From an uncultured Helicobacteraceae bacterium (GTDB lineage: Bacteria; Campylobacterota; Campylobacteria; Campylobacterales; Helicobacteraceae): DNA of 64,000 bases. The notes beneath the pieces were generated by a model that searched no databases, was not told where the DNA came from, and saw nothing but the letters and a program-made list of their open reading frames with translations. The stretch lies in contig CAJTQL010000006.1 of assembly GCA_910578285.1 (NCBI GenBank), positions 4,234 to 68,233 on the forward strand, in the 5' to 3' direction. The number at the start of each line of letters is the position of its first letter. Within the stretch, counting starts at the first letter, position 1. The position numbers were made by a program, and so were the translations under genes. Of the stretch, positions 47,659-54,579 are shown in pieces.

Positions 47659-48453
47659 TTAGAATCTCCAGCCGTGTTGCACGAACACGCTAATCGTAAA
47701 GTTTTTGGGTTCGACTGTAATTGTGGGATTACCAAGATGATTCACCGATGCTTTGGTGTTTGCATAATCGATTTTCCAATAATCCACGACAAATCGTGTG
47801 AATGTTTTCGAATCGCTGCTTGTTTCTTTCCAACCAAAGCTCGCTTTCGCGCCAAAACCCTTGTCTTGCTTGGCATAGTAATCTTCACTCTCATAACCCA
47901 AAACGCCTCCCAAGCTCGCATGCCTACCTTCAATCAAATGCTTATAGCCCAGCGAGTATGTCCATGCAAACGAGGGACTCGCGGCAATCTCGCCTTCGAG
48001 CTCGATGGGCACATAGACATAGATTTGTGCGCGCTTGAATCCTGCGGTGTTATTGTAAAGATAGCGGTAGCCGATTCCGCTTTGTAAAAACAAATCATAG
48101 CTTTTGCTAAACGCGAGCAAGTCGACTCCCGCCTTGAGCTGCCCATCGAAGATTTGGCTCATGAAAATCATTTTCGCCGTTCCCTCTTTTTTTGCGCCAT
48201 CGAGGGGGTCATTCTGATACTCTCCGCGATACTGCCCGATTGTCGTGAAGCCATCGCCCACCGCCTCGAGCTTGGCGAACTGATAGCGATAGCCCAGATT
48301 CGCATTGGCATTGAGCAACAGCTCGTTTGTGTGCATGAATGAATATTCGCTATATCGGTTATAGCCCGCGCCAACGCCGAAATTGGCGATGATTCCGTCC
48401 TCTGCATGGAGGCTTCCAAGAAAAAGAGCGCATAAGAGTAAAGTTTTTTTCAT
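47659..48453 (-). CDS. Predicted outer-membrane beta-barrel, family A, copy 2
   Basis: 264 residues; signal peptide about 1-17 (MKKTLLLCALFLGSLHAED), beta-rich, ends VFVQHGWRF. Full-length paralogue of 44897-45709. The stop is part of TAATGCGCTTT, the same stop-start overlap that opens the exporter-type barrel after copy 1, but here the next codons run into a repeat. AGGAGG precedes the ATG. Confidence 0.78.
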   Translation of the reverse strand: MKKTLLLCALFLGSLHAEDGIIANFGVGAGYNRYSEYSFMHTNELLLNANANLGYRYQFAKLEAVGDGFTTIGQYRGEYQNDPLDGAKKEGTAKMIFMSQIFDGQLKAGVDLLAFSKSYDLFLQSGIGYRYLYNNTAGFKRAQIYVYVPIELEGEIAASPSFAWTYSLGYKHLIEGRHASLGGVLGYESEDYYAKQDKGFGAKASFGWKETSSDSKTFTRFVVDYWKIDYANTKASVNHLGNPTITVEPKNFTISVFVQHGWRF

Positions 48454-48462
48454 GTTATCCTC

Positions 48463-49332
48463 CTAGAACATGATTCCAAGATAGATTCCGCTGCGAAACG
48501 AAAAATATTTGGGGGTATATAGCGAAACATCGCCAAGCGAACGGTTGTTGAGGACATCATAGACGCCTGTTTGCACGGTCTCGCTTTTGGGCACAAAGCG
48601 CGCCTTTGCGTCCACTTTTGCAAAGACATCAAAATATTTGTTTGCGGCATAAATCAACTTCAAATCGCCATGCAAGCCCCAGATTCCGCCCTTGAGGTCG
48701 GCACTTACTTCATTATCTGAATTTACATTTGTAAAACGCATGTAATGTTCATCATCGTAAGTTGAGAGAAAAACTTGAGGTGTGGGCACATAATAGATTC
48801 CCACGCCATAGCCAATGCTTAGCTTGGGAGCAACAGCAGCCCTGCCCTCGAGGTCGAGCTGCAAAAAAGTGGAATATAGATTCGTTATCACGGCTGAAAA
48901 GGTCGAGAATGCTCCTTCGTTTCCAAGCGAAAAATAGAGATAGAGTTCATCGCTATTTTTTACAAAGATGGGATAACCGACATGCAATGCCATAGTTGCG
49001 CCTATTGTCGCAACACCCTTTGGGGAGGTGCTGAAAGGCGTGTTTTCTAACCCCTTTACGAGTGTGCTTCCCCTAAGGTTGTTCGTTCCGCCCGCACCCG
49101 ACAATGCAAGGTCGATTCCCAAACGCCAGCCGCTCTGCCATTGGTAGCCGAGCCTGCCACGAGCAGTGCCGATATATTTGTGCAGAATATCATAGTCTGT
49201 ATCATCACTAAGGAGATTATGAACCTGCTTCTGATTTTCTGCCCCTGCTTCAATCTTTCCATAAACTTTGCTGTCTTGGGCAAAAGCTAGGGAAAGGAAA
49301 AAGAGGGGGAGAAGTTTTAATATTTTTGCCAT
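48463..49332 (-). CDS. Predicted outer-membrane beta-barrel, family B, copy 2
   Basis: 289 residues; signal peptide about 1-18 (cleavage near AFAQ), repeated amphipathic strands, terminal GIYLGIMF. Paralogue of 45719-46573. AAAGGA before the ATG. Follows peptide 3 across a 146-base spacer with several hairpins. Confidence 0.77.
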   Translation of the reverse strand: MAKILKLLPLFFLSLAFAQDSKVYGKIEAGAENQKQVHNLLSDDTDYDILHKYIGTARGRLGYQWQSGWRLGIDLALSGAGGTNNLRGSTLVKGLENTPFSTSPKGVATIGATMALHVGYPIFVKNSDELYLYFSLGNEGAFSTFSAVITNLYSTFLQLDLEGRAAVAPKLSIGYGVGIYYVPTPQVFLSTYDDEHYMRFTNVNSDNEVSADLKGGIWGLHGDLKLIYAANKYFDVFAKVDAKARFVPKSETVQTGVYDVLNNRSLGDVSLYTPKYFSFRSGIYLGIMF

Positions 49333-49382
49333 ACATTATCCTTTTGGGTGTAGGATTGCGTTTGTCGTTTTGCAACAGCGAC

Positions 49383-49427
49383 AAAAAGCCCGCACTCTCC
49401 GAAAGGTTATGAGGCTTTGGAGAATGC
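49383..49427 (-). terminator. Rho-independent-like terminator between peptide 3 and barrel B copy 2
   Basis: On the minus strand an imperfect 12-bp stem (GCATTCTCC with GGAGAGTGC) is followed by GGGCTTTTT. It lies after the peptide genes and before the barrel genes, at the same relative place as the module 1 hairpin, so readthrough would set barrel expression. Confidence 0.6.
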
Positions 49428-49434
49428 AGGTAGA

Positions 49435-49476
49435 TTGGGCATTGCCCAACGTGCTAGCTTGCCCTTAGGGGCAAGC
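49435..49476 (-). other. Tandem hairpins directly after GG peptide 3
   Basis: Two stems: GCTTGCCC/GGGCAAGC with a 4-base loop (49457-49476) and TTGGGC/GCCCAA with a 3-base loop (49435-49449). They start three bases after the peptide 3 stop. Together with the terminator-like stem beyond they make a structured intercistronic region. Confidence 0.5.
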
Positions 49477-49478
49477 AC

Positions 49479-49781
49479 CTATTTGATGATGCAAACGACT
49501 GCAAGACAGACTTTTTTAATCGTTATCTTAGCTTTGCCAATCTTGATTCTAAGTCCACCATGCACCTCGTCCATTTCAGTACTGCTAAGCTGATACACAC
49601 CCGCGCTCTCGCTTGTGAGCGCACCTGCACTTGCAATTGTGAGCAAATCTTGCTCATAGCTTGCGCTTGTGGGCAAATCTTGCGCATTGTCTGTCGCAAC
49701 CGGTGCTTGAGGTGTTGCGAACGCTGTTGTCCCGAGGATTGAAAGGGCAAGAATGCCCGCTGTCAATTTTTTTGTTGCCAT
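49479..49781 (-). CDS. Double-glycine precursor peptide 3 (VHGG type), cationic core with two Cys
   Basis: 100 residues; start after GGAG. Sec signal about 1-22 (MATKKLTAGILALSILGT), pro-region 14 residues longer than in peptide 1 because of an extra acidic/Pro segment, then LSSTEMDEVHGG (GG at 75-76). The 24-residue core begins LRIKIGKAK and ends in a hydrophobic tail with C92 and C97; seven Lys/Arg, none acidic. Second peptide of module 2. Confidence 0.77.
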   Translation of the reverse strand: MATKKLTAGILALSILGTTAFATPQAPVATDNAQDLPTSASYEQDLLTIASAGALTSESAGVYQLSSTEMDEVHGGLRIKIGKAKITIKKVCLAVVCIIK

Positions 49782-49869
49782 TGTTATCTCCTTTAATCAA
49801 TATTTTGGCATAGGTTATGAGCAGTAAAAAATTTACTCACAACCAAATTTTTGAACCCATAGGGGTAAC

Positions 49870-50109
49870 CTACTTGCGGCACTTAATGCATGGTCTAAGC
49901 CATTTTGGTAGTTTTAATCTAAATCCACCCTCGACCTGCTCCATCTCTGCCTTGCTTAGCTTTTGCACACCAACGTTGTTTTGCGAAACCGCATTGTTGC
50001 TTGCCGCAGCGAGCAAATCATGTGTTTCATTCTTTGCGCTTGGTGCTGCAAATGCTAGGCTTGAGCCGATTGCCACACAAAGTATCGCAACAGAAATTCT
50101 TTTGAGCAT
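49870..50109 (-). CDS. Double-glycine precursor peptide 4 (VEGG type), cationic core with CxxC
   Basis: 79 residues; start follows AGGAGG. Signal and pro-region as in peptide 2 (60 of 62 identical), GG at 61-62. The 17-residue core FRLKLPKWLRPCIKCRK has seven basic and no acidic residues, two Trp/Phe aromatics and C74-x2-C77. Nucleotide identity to peptide 2 is very high up to the GG codons (49924-50109 against 47125-47310) and is lost at once in the core. Confidence 0.78.
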   Translation of the reverse strand: MLKRISVAILCVAIGSSLAFAAPSAKNETHDLLAAASNNAVSQNNVGVQKLSKAEMEQVEGGFRLKLPKWLRPCIKCRK

Positions 50110-50159
50110 CGCTTTGTCCTCCTTTCTTTAGATTTGGTTCTTCACTCTCACGCGATGAG

Positions 50160-50310
50160 CGCAGCTGAATGTTGCTTGCCACGCTCGCGCCGCTCGCTCG
50201 CAATGACAATTGGAATCTTGTCATGTTGAGCGCTAGCGAAACATCTCTTTGGATTCTTATGCTTTGAGATTCTTCAGCCGCAAGCGGCTTCAGAATGACA
50301 AATTATCATT
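50160..50310. repeat. Composite dispersed repeat inside the module 2 leader region
   Basis: Contains CGCTCGCTCGCAATGACA, then GTCATGTTGAGCGCTAGCG, then the perfect stem-loop ATTCT..AGCCGC-AA-GCGGCT..AGAAT at 50269-50296 and GAATGACAAATTATCATTGC. It separates the module 2 promoter from its first peptide, lengthening that leader to about 250 bases against 47 in module 1. Confidence 0.6.
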
Positions 50311-50366
50311 GCAAGCTATGCGCGGCAGCCGCACCTTTTCGCTTCGAGTTCCAAATTCTTGTTGGA

Positions 50367-50395
50367 ATTGTAGCAGCTTTTTTATTGCTTGTCAA
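50367..50395 (-). promoter_or_regulatory. Promoter of peptide/barrel module 2
   Basis: TTGACA (50390-50395), 17-base spacer, TACAAT (50367-50372) on the minus strand. The surrounding bases resemble the module 1 promoter (AAAAAGCTGC against AAAAAGTTGC before the -10). Confidence 0.72.
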
Positions 50396-50681
50396 GTATT
50401 TTGAAAAAATTTTTTGCATTTTTCAGAATAAATTTGAATATTTCCTGTCATTAAGTGATTTTAATTAGATATTCAACTTTACAAAGCATTTACTATTTGT
50501 TTGGAATCAGAATCCACACACATACACAAGGGCAATATGTGTGCAGTGTCCATGTGAGATTGGAGCAAAGATTCGTAGAAAACATAAATATTTAAGAAAT
50601 ATTAGATAAAAATTTTTTCATTGATACGATTTGTAACAAACCCTCTACAATCCGAACAATCCGAAGTTCCTTGCGAAATTT
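50396..50681. other. AT-rich intergenic stretch without a gene
   Basis: Between the module 2 promoter and the mnmG promoter. Very AT-rich at first (upstream of the -35, possibly UP-element-like). No frame with a ribosome-binding site, tRNA or clear repeat is seen. Confidence 0.4.
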
Positions 50682-50690
50682 TGCTATAAT
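50682..50690 (+). promoter_or_regulatory. Extended -10 promoter element of mnmG
   Basis: TGCTATAAT, a perfect extended -10, 21 bases before the mnmG ATG. No clear -35. Confidence 0.6.
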
Positions 50691-50711
50691 AGCGCTCAAA
50701 AAAGGTATGCA

Positions 50712-52595
50712 ATGCAGAATGCTGAATATGATGTGATTGTTGTTGGCGGAGGGCATGCGGGGATTGAGGCAAGCCTTGTTGCAGCAAAAATGGGTGCGCG
50801 AGTGTTGTTACTCACGATTCTTGTTGAACAGATTGGCGCATGTAGCTGCAACCCCGCTGTTGGTGGGCTCGCAAAGGGACATTTGGTCAAAGAGATTGAT
50901 GCGCTTGGCGGTGTTATGGGGCTGCTTACCGATGCATGCGGAATCCAATTCCGCACATTGAATGCCTCCAAAGGTCCTGCTGTACGAGGTAGCCGCGCAC
51001 AAATCGATATGGATCAATACCGCTTGCGCGCAAAGGAGCTGCTTTTGCGCCAGCACAATCTCGCTGTGCGGCAAGAAATGGTTGCGGAACTCATCGTGCA
51101 AAATGGCGCTGTTATTGGCGTTTCTAGCGAGCTTGGGCGCAAATATTTTGGCAAAAAAATCATTCTTTGTACGGGAACATTTTTGAATGGCTTGGTGCAT
51201 ATTGGCGAGTATATCACGCAATATGGGCGCTTTGGTGAGCCAAGCTCTGTGAATCTCGCGCACAATCTCCGCGCGCTTGGGCTTGATGTTTCGCGGCTCA
51301 AAACGGGGACATGCCCGCGCGTGCGCGCTGATAGCATCGACTTTGGCGCGTTGCAACAGCACCATGGCGACATTCCCCCGCCCTTTTTCAGCTTTCGCAA
51401 CAGAGGCTGCGACACGCAAACACGGCAGCTGCCGTGTTTCATTACCTACACCAACGCACAAACGCATGCGATTATCGCACGTAATCTTGCGCGCGCGCCG
51501 ATGTTTAGCGGGCAGATTCAAAGCATTGGTCCGCGCTATTGCCCAAGTATTGAAGACAAGATTCACCGCTTTGCCGACAAAGAGCGGCATCAGCTGTTTA
51601 TCGAGCCCCAAACGAGCGAGGCTGTGGAATATTATATCAACGGCTTGACAACCTCGATGCCCTATGATGTGCAAGAAGAAATGCTGCATAGCATTGCGGG
51701 GCTTGAGAATGCACAAATTGTTCGGTATGGGTATGCTGTTGAATATGATTATGTGAATCCTACTGATTTATATAAAACATTTGAAACTAAAAAGCTCAAA
51801 AATCTCTATCTTGCTGGGCAGATTAACGGCACAACGGGGTATGAGGAAGCGGCGGCGCAAGGGCTTTTTGCGGGTATCAACGCCGTGCTTGCTTTGCGCG
51901 CTCAAGAGCCCTTTGTGTTGCGGCGCGATGAGGCATATTTGGGCGTTTTGGTCGATGATTTGACGATGAAAGGCACAACCGAGCCCTACCGCATGTTCAC
52001 CTCTCGTGCGGAATATCGCCTGTTGTTGCGCGAAGACAATGCGCTATTTCGGCTTGGGCACTATGCACATAAATTTGGGTTGCTCGAAGAAGTGCGCTGG
52101 CAAAACATCTGCGCACAACAAGATGAGATTCGCGAGGCGCTGCAATGGTTGCGCGATTCGCACCTCACACCAAGCGCAACAAATCTAGCATTGCTGCAAT
52201 CTTTGGGCGAAGAGGGCATTTCGGACAAAACCACGTTGCTCACGATTGTTGGGCGCAAAAGCTTTAGCAGCGATAAATTGCGGCGGCTTGCTGCGCGCTT
52301 TGGCAAGCTCGATGATGTCGTGATTGAGCAGATTCTCATCGAGGCAAAATACGCGAACTACATCGACAAGGCAAAGAGCGAGATTCTTTCAGACGAAGAG
52401 CTTTTGCGTATCAAGATTCCGAGTGGTTTTGTATTTAAAGGCATTGGATTAAGTCGCGAAATCGAAGAAAAACTCGCACGTTTTGCTCCACAAAACCTTT
52501 TTGACGCAAGCCAAATTAGCGGCGTAACGCCCGCAAGTATCGAGGTTTTGAGCCTCTATTTGCATTTGCATGCAAAAAAATCACAAAAGGCTTGA
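50712..52595 (+). CDS. mnmG: tRNA uridine-5-carboxymethylaminomethyl modification enzyme MnmG (GidA)
   Basis: 627 residues; FAD-dependent partner of MnmE for wobble-uridine modification. FAD motif [46 protein letters not shown] and [21 protein letters not shown] are all typical. AAAAAGG before the start. Its stop codon overlaps the -35 of the tRNA promoter. Confidence 0.97.
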   Translation: MQNAEYDVIVVGGGHAGIEASLVAAKMGARVLLLTILVEQIGACSCNPAVGGLAKGHLVKEIDALGGVMGLLTDACGIQFRTLNASKGPAVRGSRAQIDMDQYRLRAKELLLRQHNLAVRQEMVAELIVQNGAVIGVSSELGRKYFGKKIILCTGTFLNGLVHIGEYITQYGRFGEPSSVNLAHNLRALGLDVSRLKTGTCPRVRADSIDFGALQQHHGDIPPPFFSFRNRGCDTQTRQLPCFITYTNAQTHAIIARNLARAPMFSGQIQSIGPRYCPSIEDKIHRFADKERHQLFIEPQTSEAVEYYINGLTTSMPYDVQEEMLHSIAGLENAQIVRYGYAVEYDYVNPTDLYKTFETKKLKNLYLAGQINGTTGYEEAAAQGLFAGINAVLALRAQEPFVLRRDEAYLGVLVDDLTMKGTTEPYRMFTSRAEYRLLLREDNALFRLGHYAHKFGLLEEVRWQNICAQQDEIREALQWLRDSHLTPSATNLALLQSLGEEGISDKTTLLTIVGRKSFSSDKLRRLAARFGKLDDVVIEQILIEAKYANYIDKAKSEILSDEELLRIKIPSGFVFKGIGLSREIEEKLARFAPQNLFDASQISGVTPASIEVLSLYLHLHAKKSQKA

Positions 52596-52620
52596 AATTT
52601 TAAGTTTTTTGCGCTATACT
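52592..52620 (+). promoter_or_regulatory. Promoter of the tRNA cluster
   Basis: TTGAAA (52592-52597), 17-base spacer, TATACT (52615-52620), 19 bases before the first tRNA. The TGA in the -35 is the mnmG stop. Confidence 0.7.
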
Positions 52621-52638
52621 GCTTTTTCTCATTTTGGA

Positions 52639-52716
52639 CGGGGCGTAGCTCAGCCTGGTTAGAGTACTTGGTTTGGGACCAAGGGGTCGAAGGTTCGAAT
52701 CCTTTCGCCCCGACCA
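52639..52716 (+). tRNA. tRNA-Pro (anticodon TGG)
   Basis: Complete cloverleaf with CCA encoded: acceptor CGGGGCG/CGCCCCG, anticodon stem CTTGG/CCAAG around loop TTTGGGA, T-loop GGTTCGAATCC. Confidence 0.96.
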
Positions 52717-52720
52717 TTAT

Positions 52721-52798
52721 GGTGGGCGTAGCTCAGTTGGTTAGAGCATCAGTTTGTGGCACTGAGGGTCGTGGGTTCGATCCCCATCGCCCACCCCA
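52721..52798 (+). tRNA. tRNA-His (anticodon GTG)
   Basis: Acceptor GTGGGCG/CGCCCAC with the extra G-1 opposite C73 typical of tRNA-His; anticodon loop TTGTGGC; T-arm GGGTTCGATCCC; CCA encoded. Four bases after tRNA-Pro. Confidence 0.96.
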
Positions 52799-52816
52799 TT
52801 TTCAGCATATTAATCG

Positions 52817-52893
52817 GCGCTCGTAGCTCAATTGGATAGAGCATCAGACTTCGGATCTGAGGGTTGGGGGTTCGACTCCCTCCGGGCGTACCA
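52817..52893 (+). tRNA. tRNA-Arg (anticodon TCG)
   Basis: Acceptor GCGCTCG/CGGGCGT with two G-U pairs; anticodon stem TCAGA/TCTGA, loop CTTCGGA; T-arm GGGTTCGACTCC; CCA encoded. Followed after four bases by the first copy of a 201-bp direct repeat. Confidence 0.95.
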
Positions 52894-52897
52894 TGTG

Positions 52898-53098
52898 GAA
52901 TCGCAGAAACTAAAGCTTGCTATCTCGCGCTGCTGGGCACAAAATTTGTATTTGGAATCGCTCAAGTTTTAGTTTTTATCAATTGCGAGTGTTAGCAAAA
53001 CAATCAAACGTCTACGAATGCTCGGTCGATTGCCACGAGGCTTCGTCTCTCGCAATGACGAGAGAACATTAGATGTGCGGTTGGAATCGCACCTCCAA
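52898..53098 (+). repeat. 201-bp direct repeat, copy 1
   Basis: Nearly identical to 53347-53547, starting GAATCGCAGAAACTAAAGC and ending GGAATCGCACCTCCAA; only a few differences were seen. Each copy begins within five bases after the CCA of a tRNA-Arg. It contains the CATTGCGA-type dispersed repeat (CAATTGCGAGTGTTAGC ... CTCGCAATGACGAG). No gene. Confidence 0.88.
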
Positions 53099-53122
53099 AG
53101 ATGCAGGCAATATCCAAAGCGC

Positions 53123-53196
53123 GTCATTGCAAACGTGGCAACCAAGCAAAGAATCCAAAAGATGTTTCGCTATCGCCAACATGACAAAACAAGATT
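53123..53196. repeat. Further dispersed repeat unit between the tRNA-Arg genes
   Basis: GTCATTGCAAACGTGGC, CCAAGCAAAGAATCC and GATGTTTCGCTATCGCC, CAACATGACA: the two repeat words found in opposite orientation at 50.2 and 61.4 kb. Confidence 0.5.
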
Positions 53197-53265
53197 CTAT
53201 GCGCCATATCGCGAACATTTAATATGCAACAACACCACTTTCAGCCCCCCATTTGGCTGCCTTTT

Positions 53266-53342
53266 GCGCTCATAGCTCAGCTGGATAGAGCAACGGCCTT
53301 CTAAGCCGTAGGTCAGAGGTTCGAATCCTCTTGGGCGTACCA
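53266..53342 (+). tRNA. tRNA-Arg (anticodon TCT)
   Basis: Acceptor GCGCTCA/TGGGCGT; anticodon stem ACGGC/GCCGT, loop CTTCTAA; T-arm AGGTTCGAATCCT; CCA encoded. Followed by repeat copy 2. Confidence 0.95.
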
Positions 53343-53346
53343 TTTA

Positions 53347-53547
53347 GAATCGCAGAAACTAAAGCTTGTTATCTCGCGCTGCTGGGCACAAAATTTGTAT
53401 TTGGAATCGCTCAAGTTTTAGTTTTTATCAATTGCGAGTGTTAGCAAAACAATCAAACGTCTACGAATGCTCGGTCGATTGCCACGAGGCTTCGTCTCTC
53501 GCAATGACGAGAGAATGAGAGATGTGCGGTTGGAATCGCACCTCCAA
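53347..53547 (+). repeat. 201-bp direct repeat, copy 2
   Basis: Second copy of the 52898-53098 unit, again directly after a tRNA-Arg. After its end the sequence to 53734 is AT-rich with no further repeat and no supported gene. Confidence 0.88.
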
Positions 53548-53734
53548 TTAAACATGTTAGAATCACAAATGCAAATCATGTTTGTCATCGACAAGAAGTT
53601 AGGTTTGCTATTTTATCATGTTTTGTAGCTACAAAATTTTGTTGATGTCAATCCATGAAATCTAGCATCTCATGTTGCATACTATTATTCTAGGAATCCC
53701 TTTGCAAAGCCTATTTGAACCCATCGAACCGACA

Positions 53735-54481
53735 ATGCCTGAAGAATTTTCCTATAACCCATGGCATGGTTGCCAACGTTTGAGCACAGGTTGCAAAAAT
53801 TGTTTTATTTATAGAATAGATTCAATATTTAATATAGATACACAAAATTTACATAAAAATAAAGATTTCTATCTTCCAATTGAAAAAAATAGAGTAGGAA
53901 ATTATAAAATTCCAGATGGTGCTCTTGTGTGGCTCTGTTTTAGCAGTGATTTCTTGATTGAGGGTGCGGATTCGTGGCGCAACGCAGTTTGGGAGATGAT
54001 TCGCGCACGTAGCCGCTGTACCTTCATTTTCTTTACCAAACGCATTCATCGACTCCAAATGTGCCTGCCGAGCGATTGGGGCATGGGATATGATAATGTT
54101 ATCATCGGTTGCAGCGTTGAAACCCAACAATGTGCCGATGAAAGATTAAATCTCTTTTTGAGGCTACCCATCAAACACCGCTACATCATCGCCGCGCCGC
54201 TTTTGGAGGAGCTTCATCTTAGGAAATATTTGCAAAAAGACAGAATCGAGCTCGTGAGCGTGGGGGGTGAGAGTGGCTATCATGCAAGAGTTTGCCATTA
54301 TGACTGGGTGCTTGGGCTACGTATGCAATGTTTTGAGGCAAAAATTAGCTTTAGATTCCAGCAAACAGGAACAAATTTCATTAAAAACAAAAAAACCTAC
54401 ATTATTCCAAAGAAATTACAACGGAAATACGCCCAAAAAGCAGGAATTGACTTAGACTTTTTGATAGATTCCAAAATGTAA
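53735..54481 (+). CDS. Phage Gp37/Gp68-like (DUF5131) protein
   Basis: 248 residues with the family opening FSYNPWHGCQRLSTGCKNCF, where the three Cys are conserved and suggest a radical-SAM-like or metal site, and later VWLCFSSDF, FTKRIHRL, IGCSVETQQCADERL and VSVGGESGYHARVCHYDW. The family occurs in phages and mobile islands; reaction unknown. Start uncertain: ATG at 53735 gives the family start; an in-frame ATG at 53672 also exists and neither has a good ribosome-binding site. The N-terminal half is more AT-rich than the neighbours. Next to tRNA genes and repeats. Confidence 0.72.
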   Translation: MPEEFSYNPWHGCQRLSTGCKNCFIYRIDSIFNIDTQNLHKNKDFYLPIEKNRVGNYKIPDGALVWLCFSSDFLIEGADSWRNAVWEMIRARSRCTFIFFTKRIHRLQMCLPSDWGMGYDNVIIGCSVETQQCADERLNLFLRLPIKHRYIIAAPLLEELHLRKYLQKDRIELVSVGGESGYHARVCHYDWVLGLRMQCFEAKISFRFQQTGTNFIKNKKTYIIPKKLQRKYAQKAGIDLDFLIDSKM

Positions 54482-54579
54482 CTTTTAGTAACATCTATCC
54501 GATTGCCACAAATATGCGTTCTGCTTTATTGTGAAAAAATATAAAATGGTTTAGAATTAAAAAAATAGAAGGAGGCATT

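Noticed and set aside
47400..47735. Minus-strand 111-residue frame after barrel A copy 2 as a gene
   Set aside because: Covers the C-terminus of the barrel in another frame and then the repeat; no ribosome-binding site or conserved pattern.
47464..48087. 207-residue plus-strand frame through the repeat at 47.5 kb into barrel A copy 2
   Set aside because: Starts inside a dispersed repeat and runs antisense to the barrel gene; no protein-like pattern.
43531..50395. Reading the GG-peptide locus as a classical ABC-exported bacteriocin cluster
   Set aside because: All four peptides carry Sec signals, the C39 protein has its own signal peptide and no ABC or membrane domain, and no HlyD or TolC-like gene is in the window.
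50808..51716. 302-residue open frame antisense to mnmG
   Set aside because: Antisense to a clear mnmG; Cys/Arg/Lys-rich nonsense composition and no start signals.
53018..53275. 85-residue frame between the tRNA genes
   Set aside because: Consists of the direct repeat and dispersed repeat sequences and reads to the edge of a tRNA; no ribosome-binding site.
52898..53547. CRISPR array
   Set aside because: Only two copies of a 201-bp unit plus tRNAs; no short regularly spaced repeats anywhere in the window and no cas genes.
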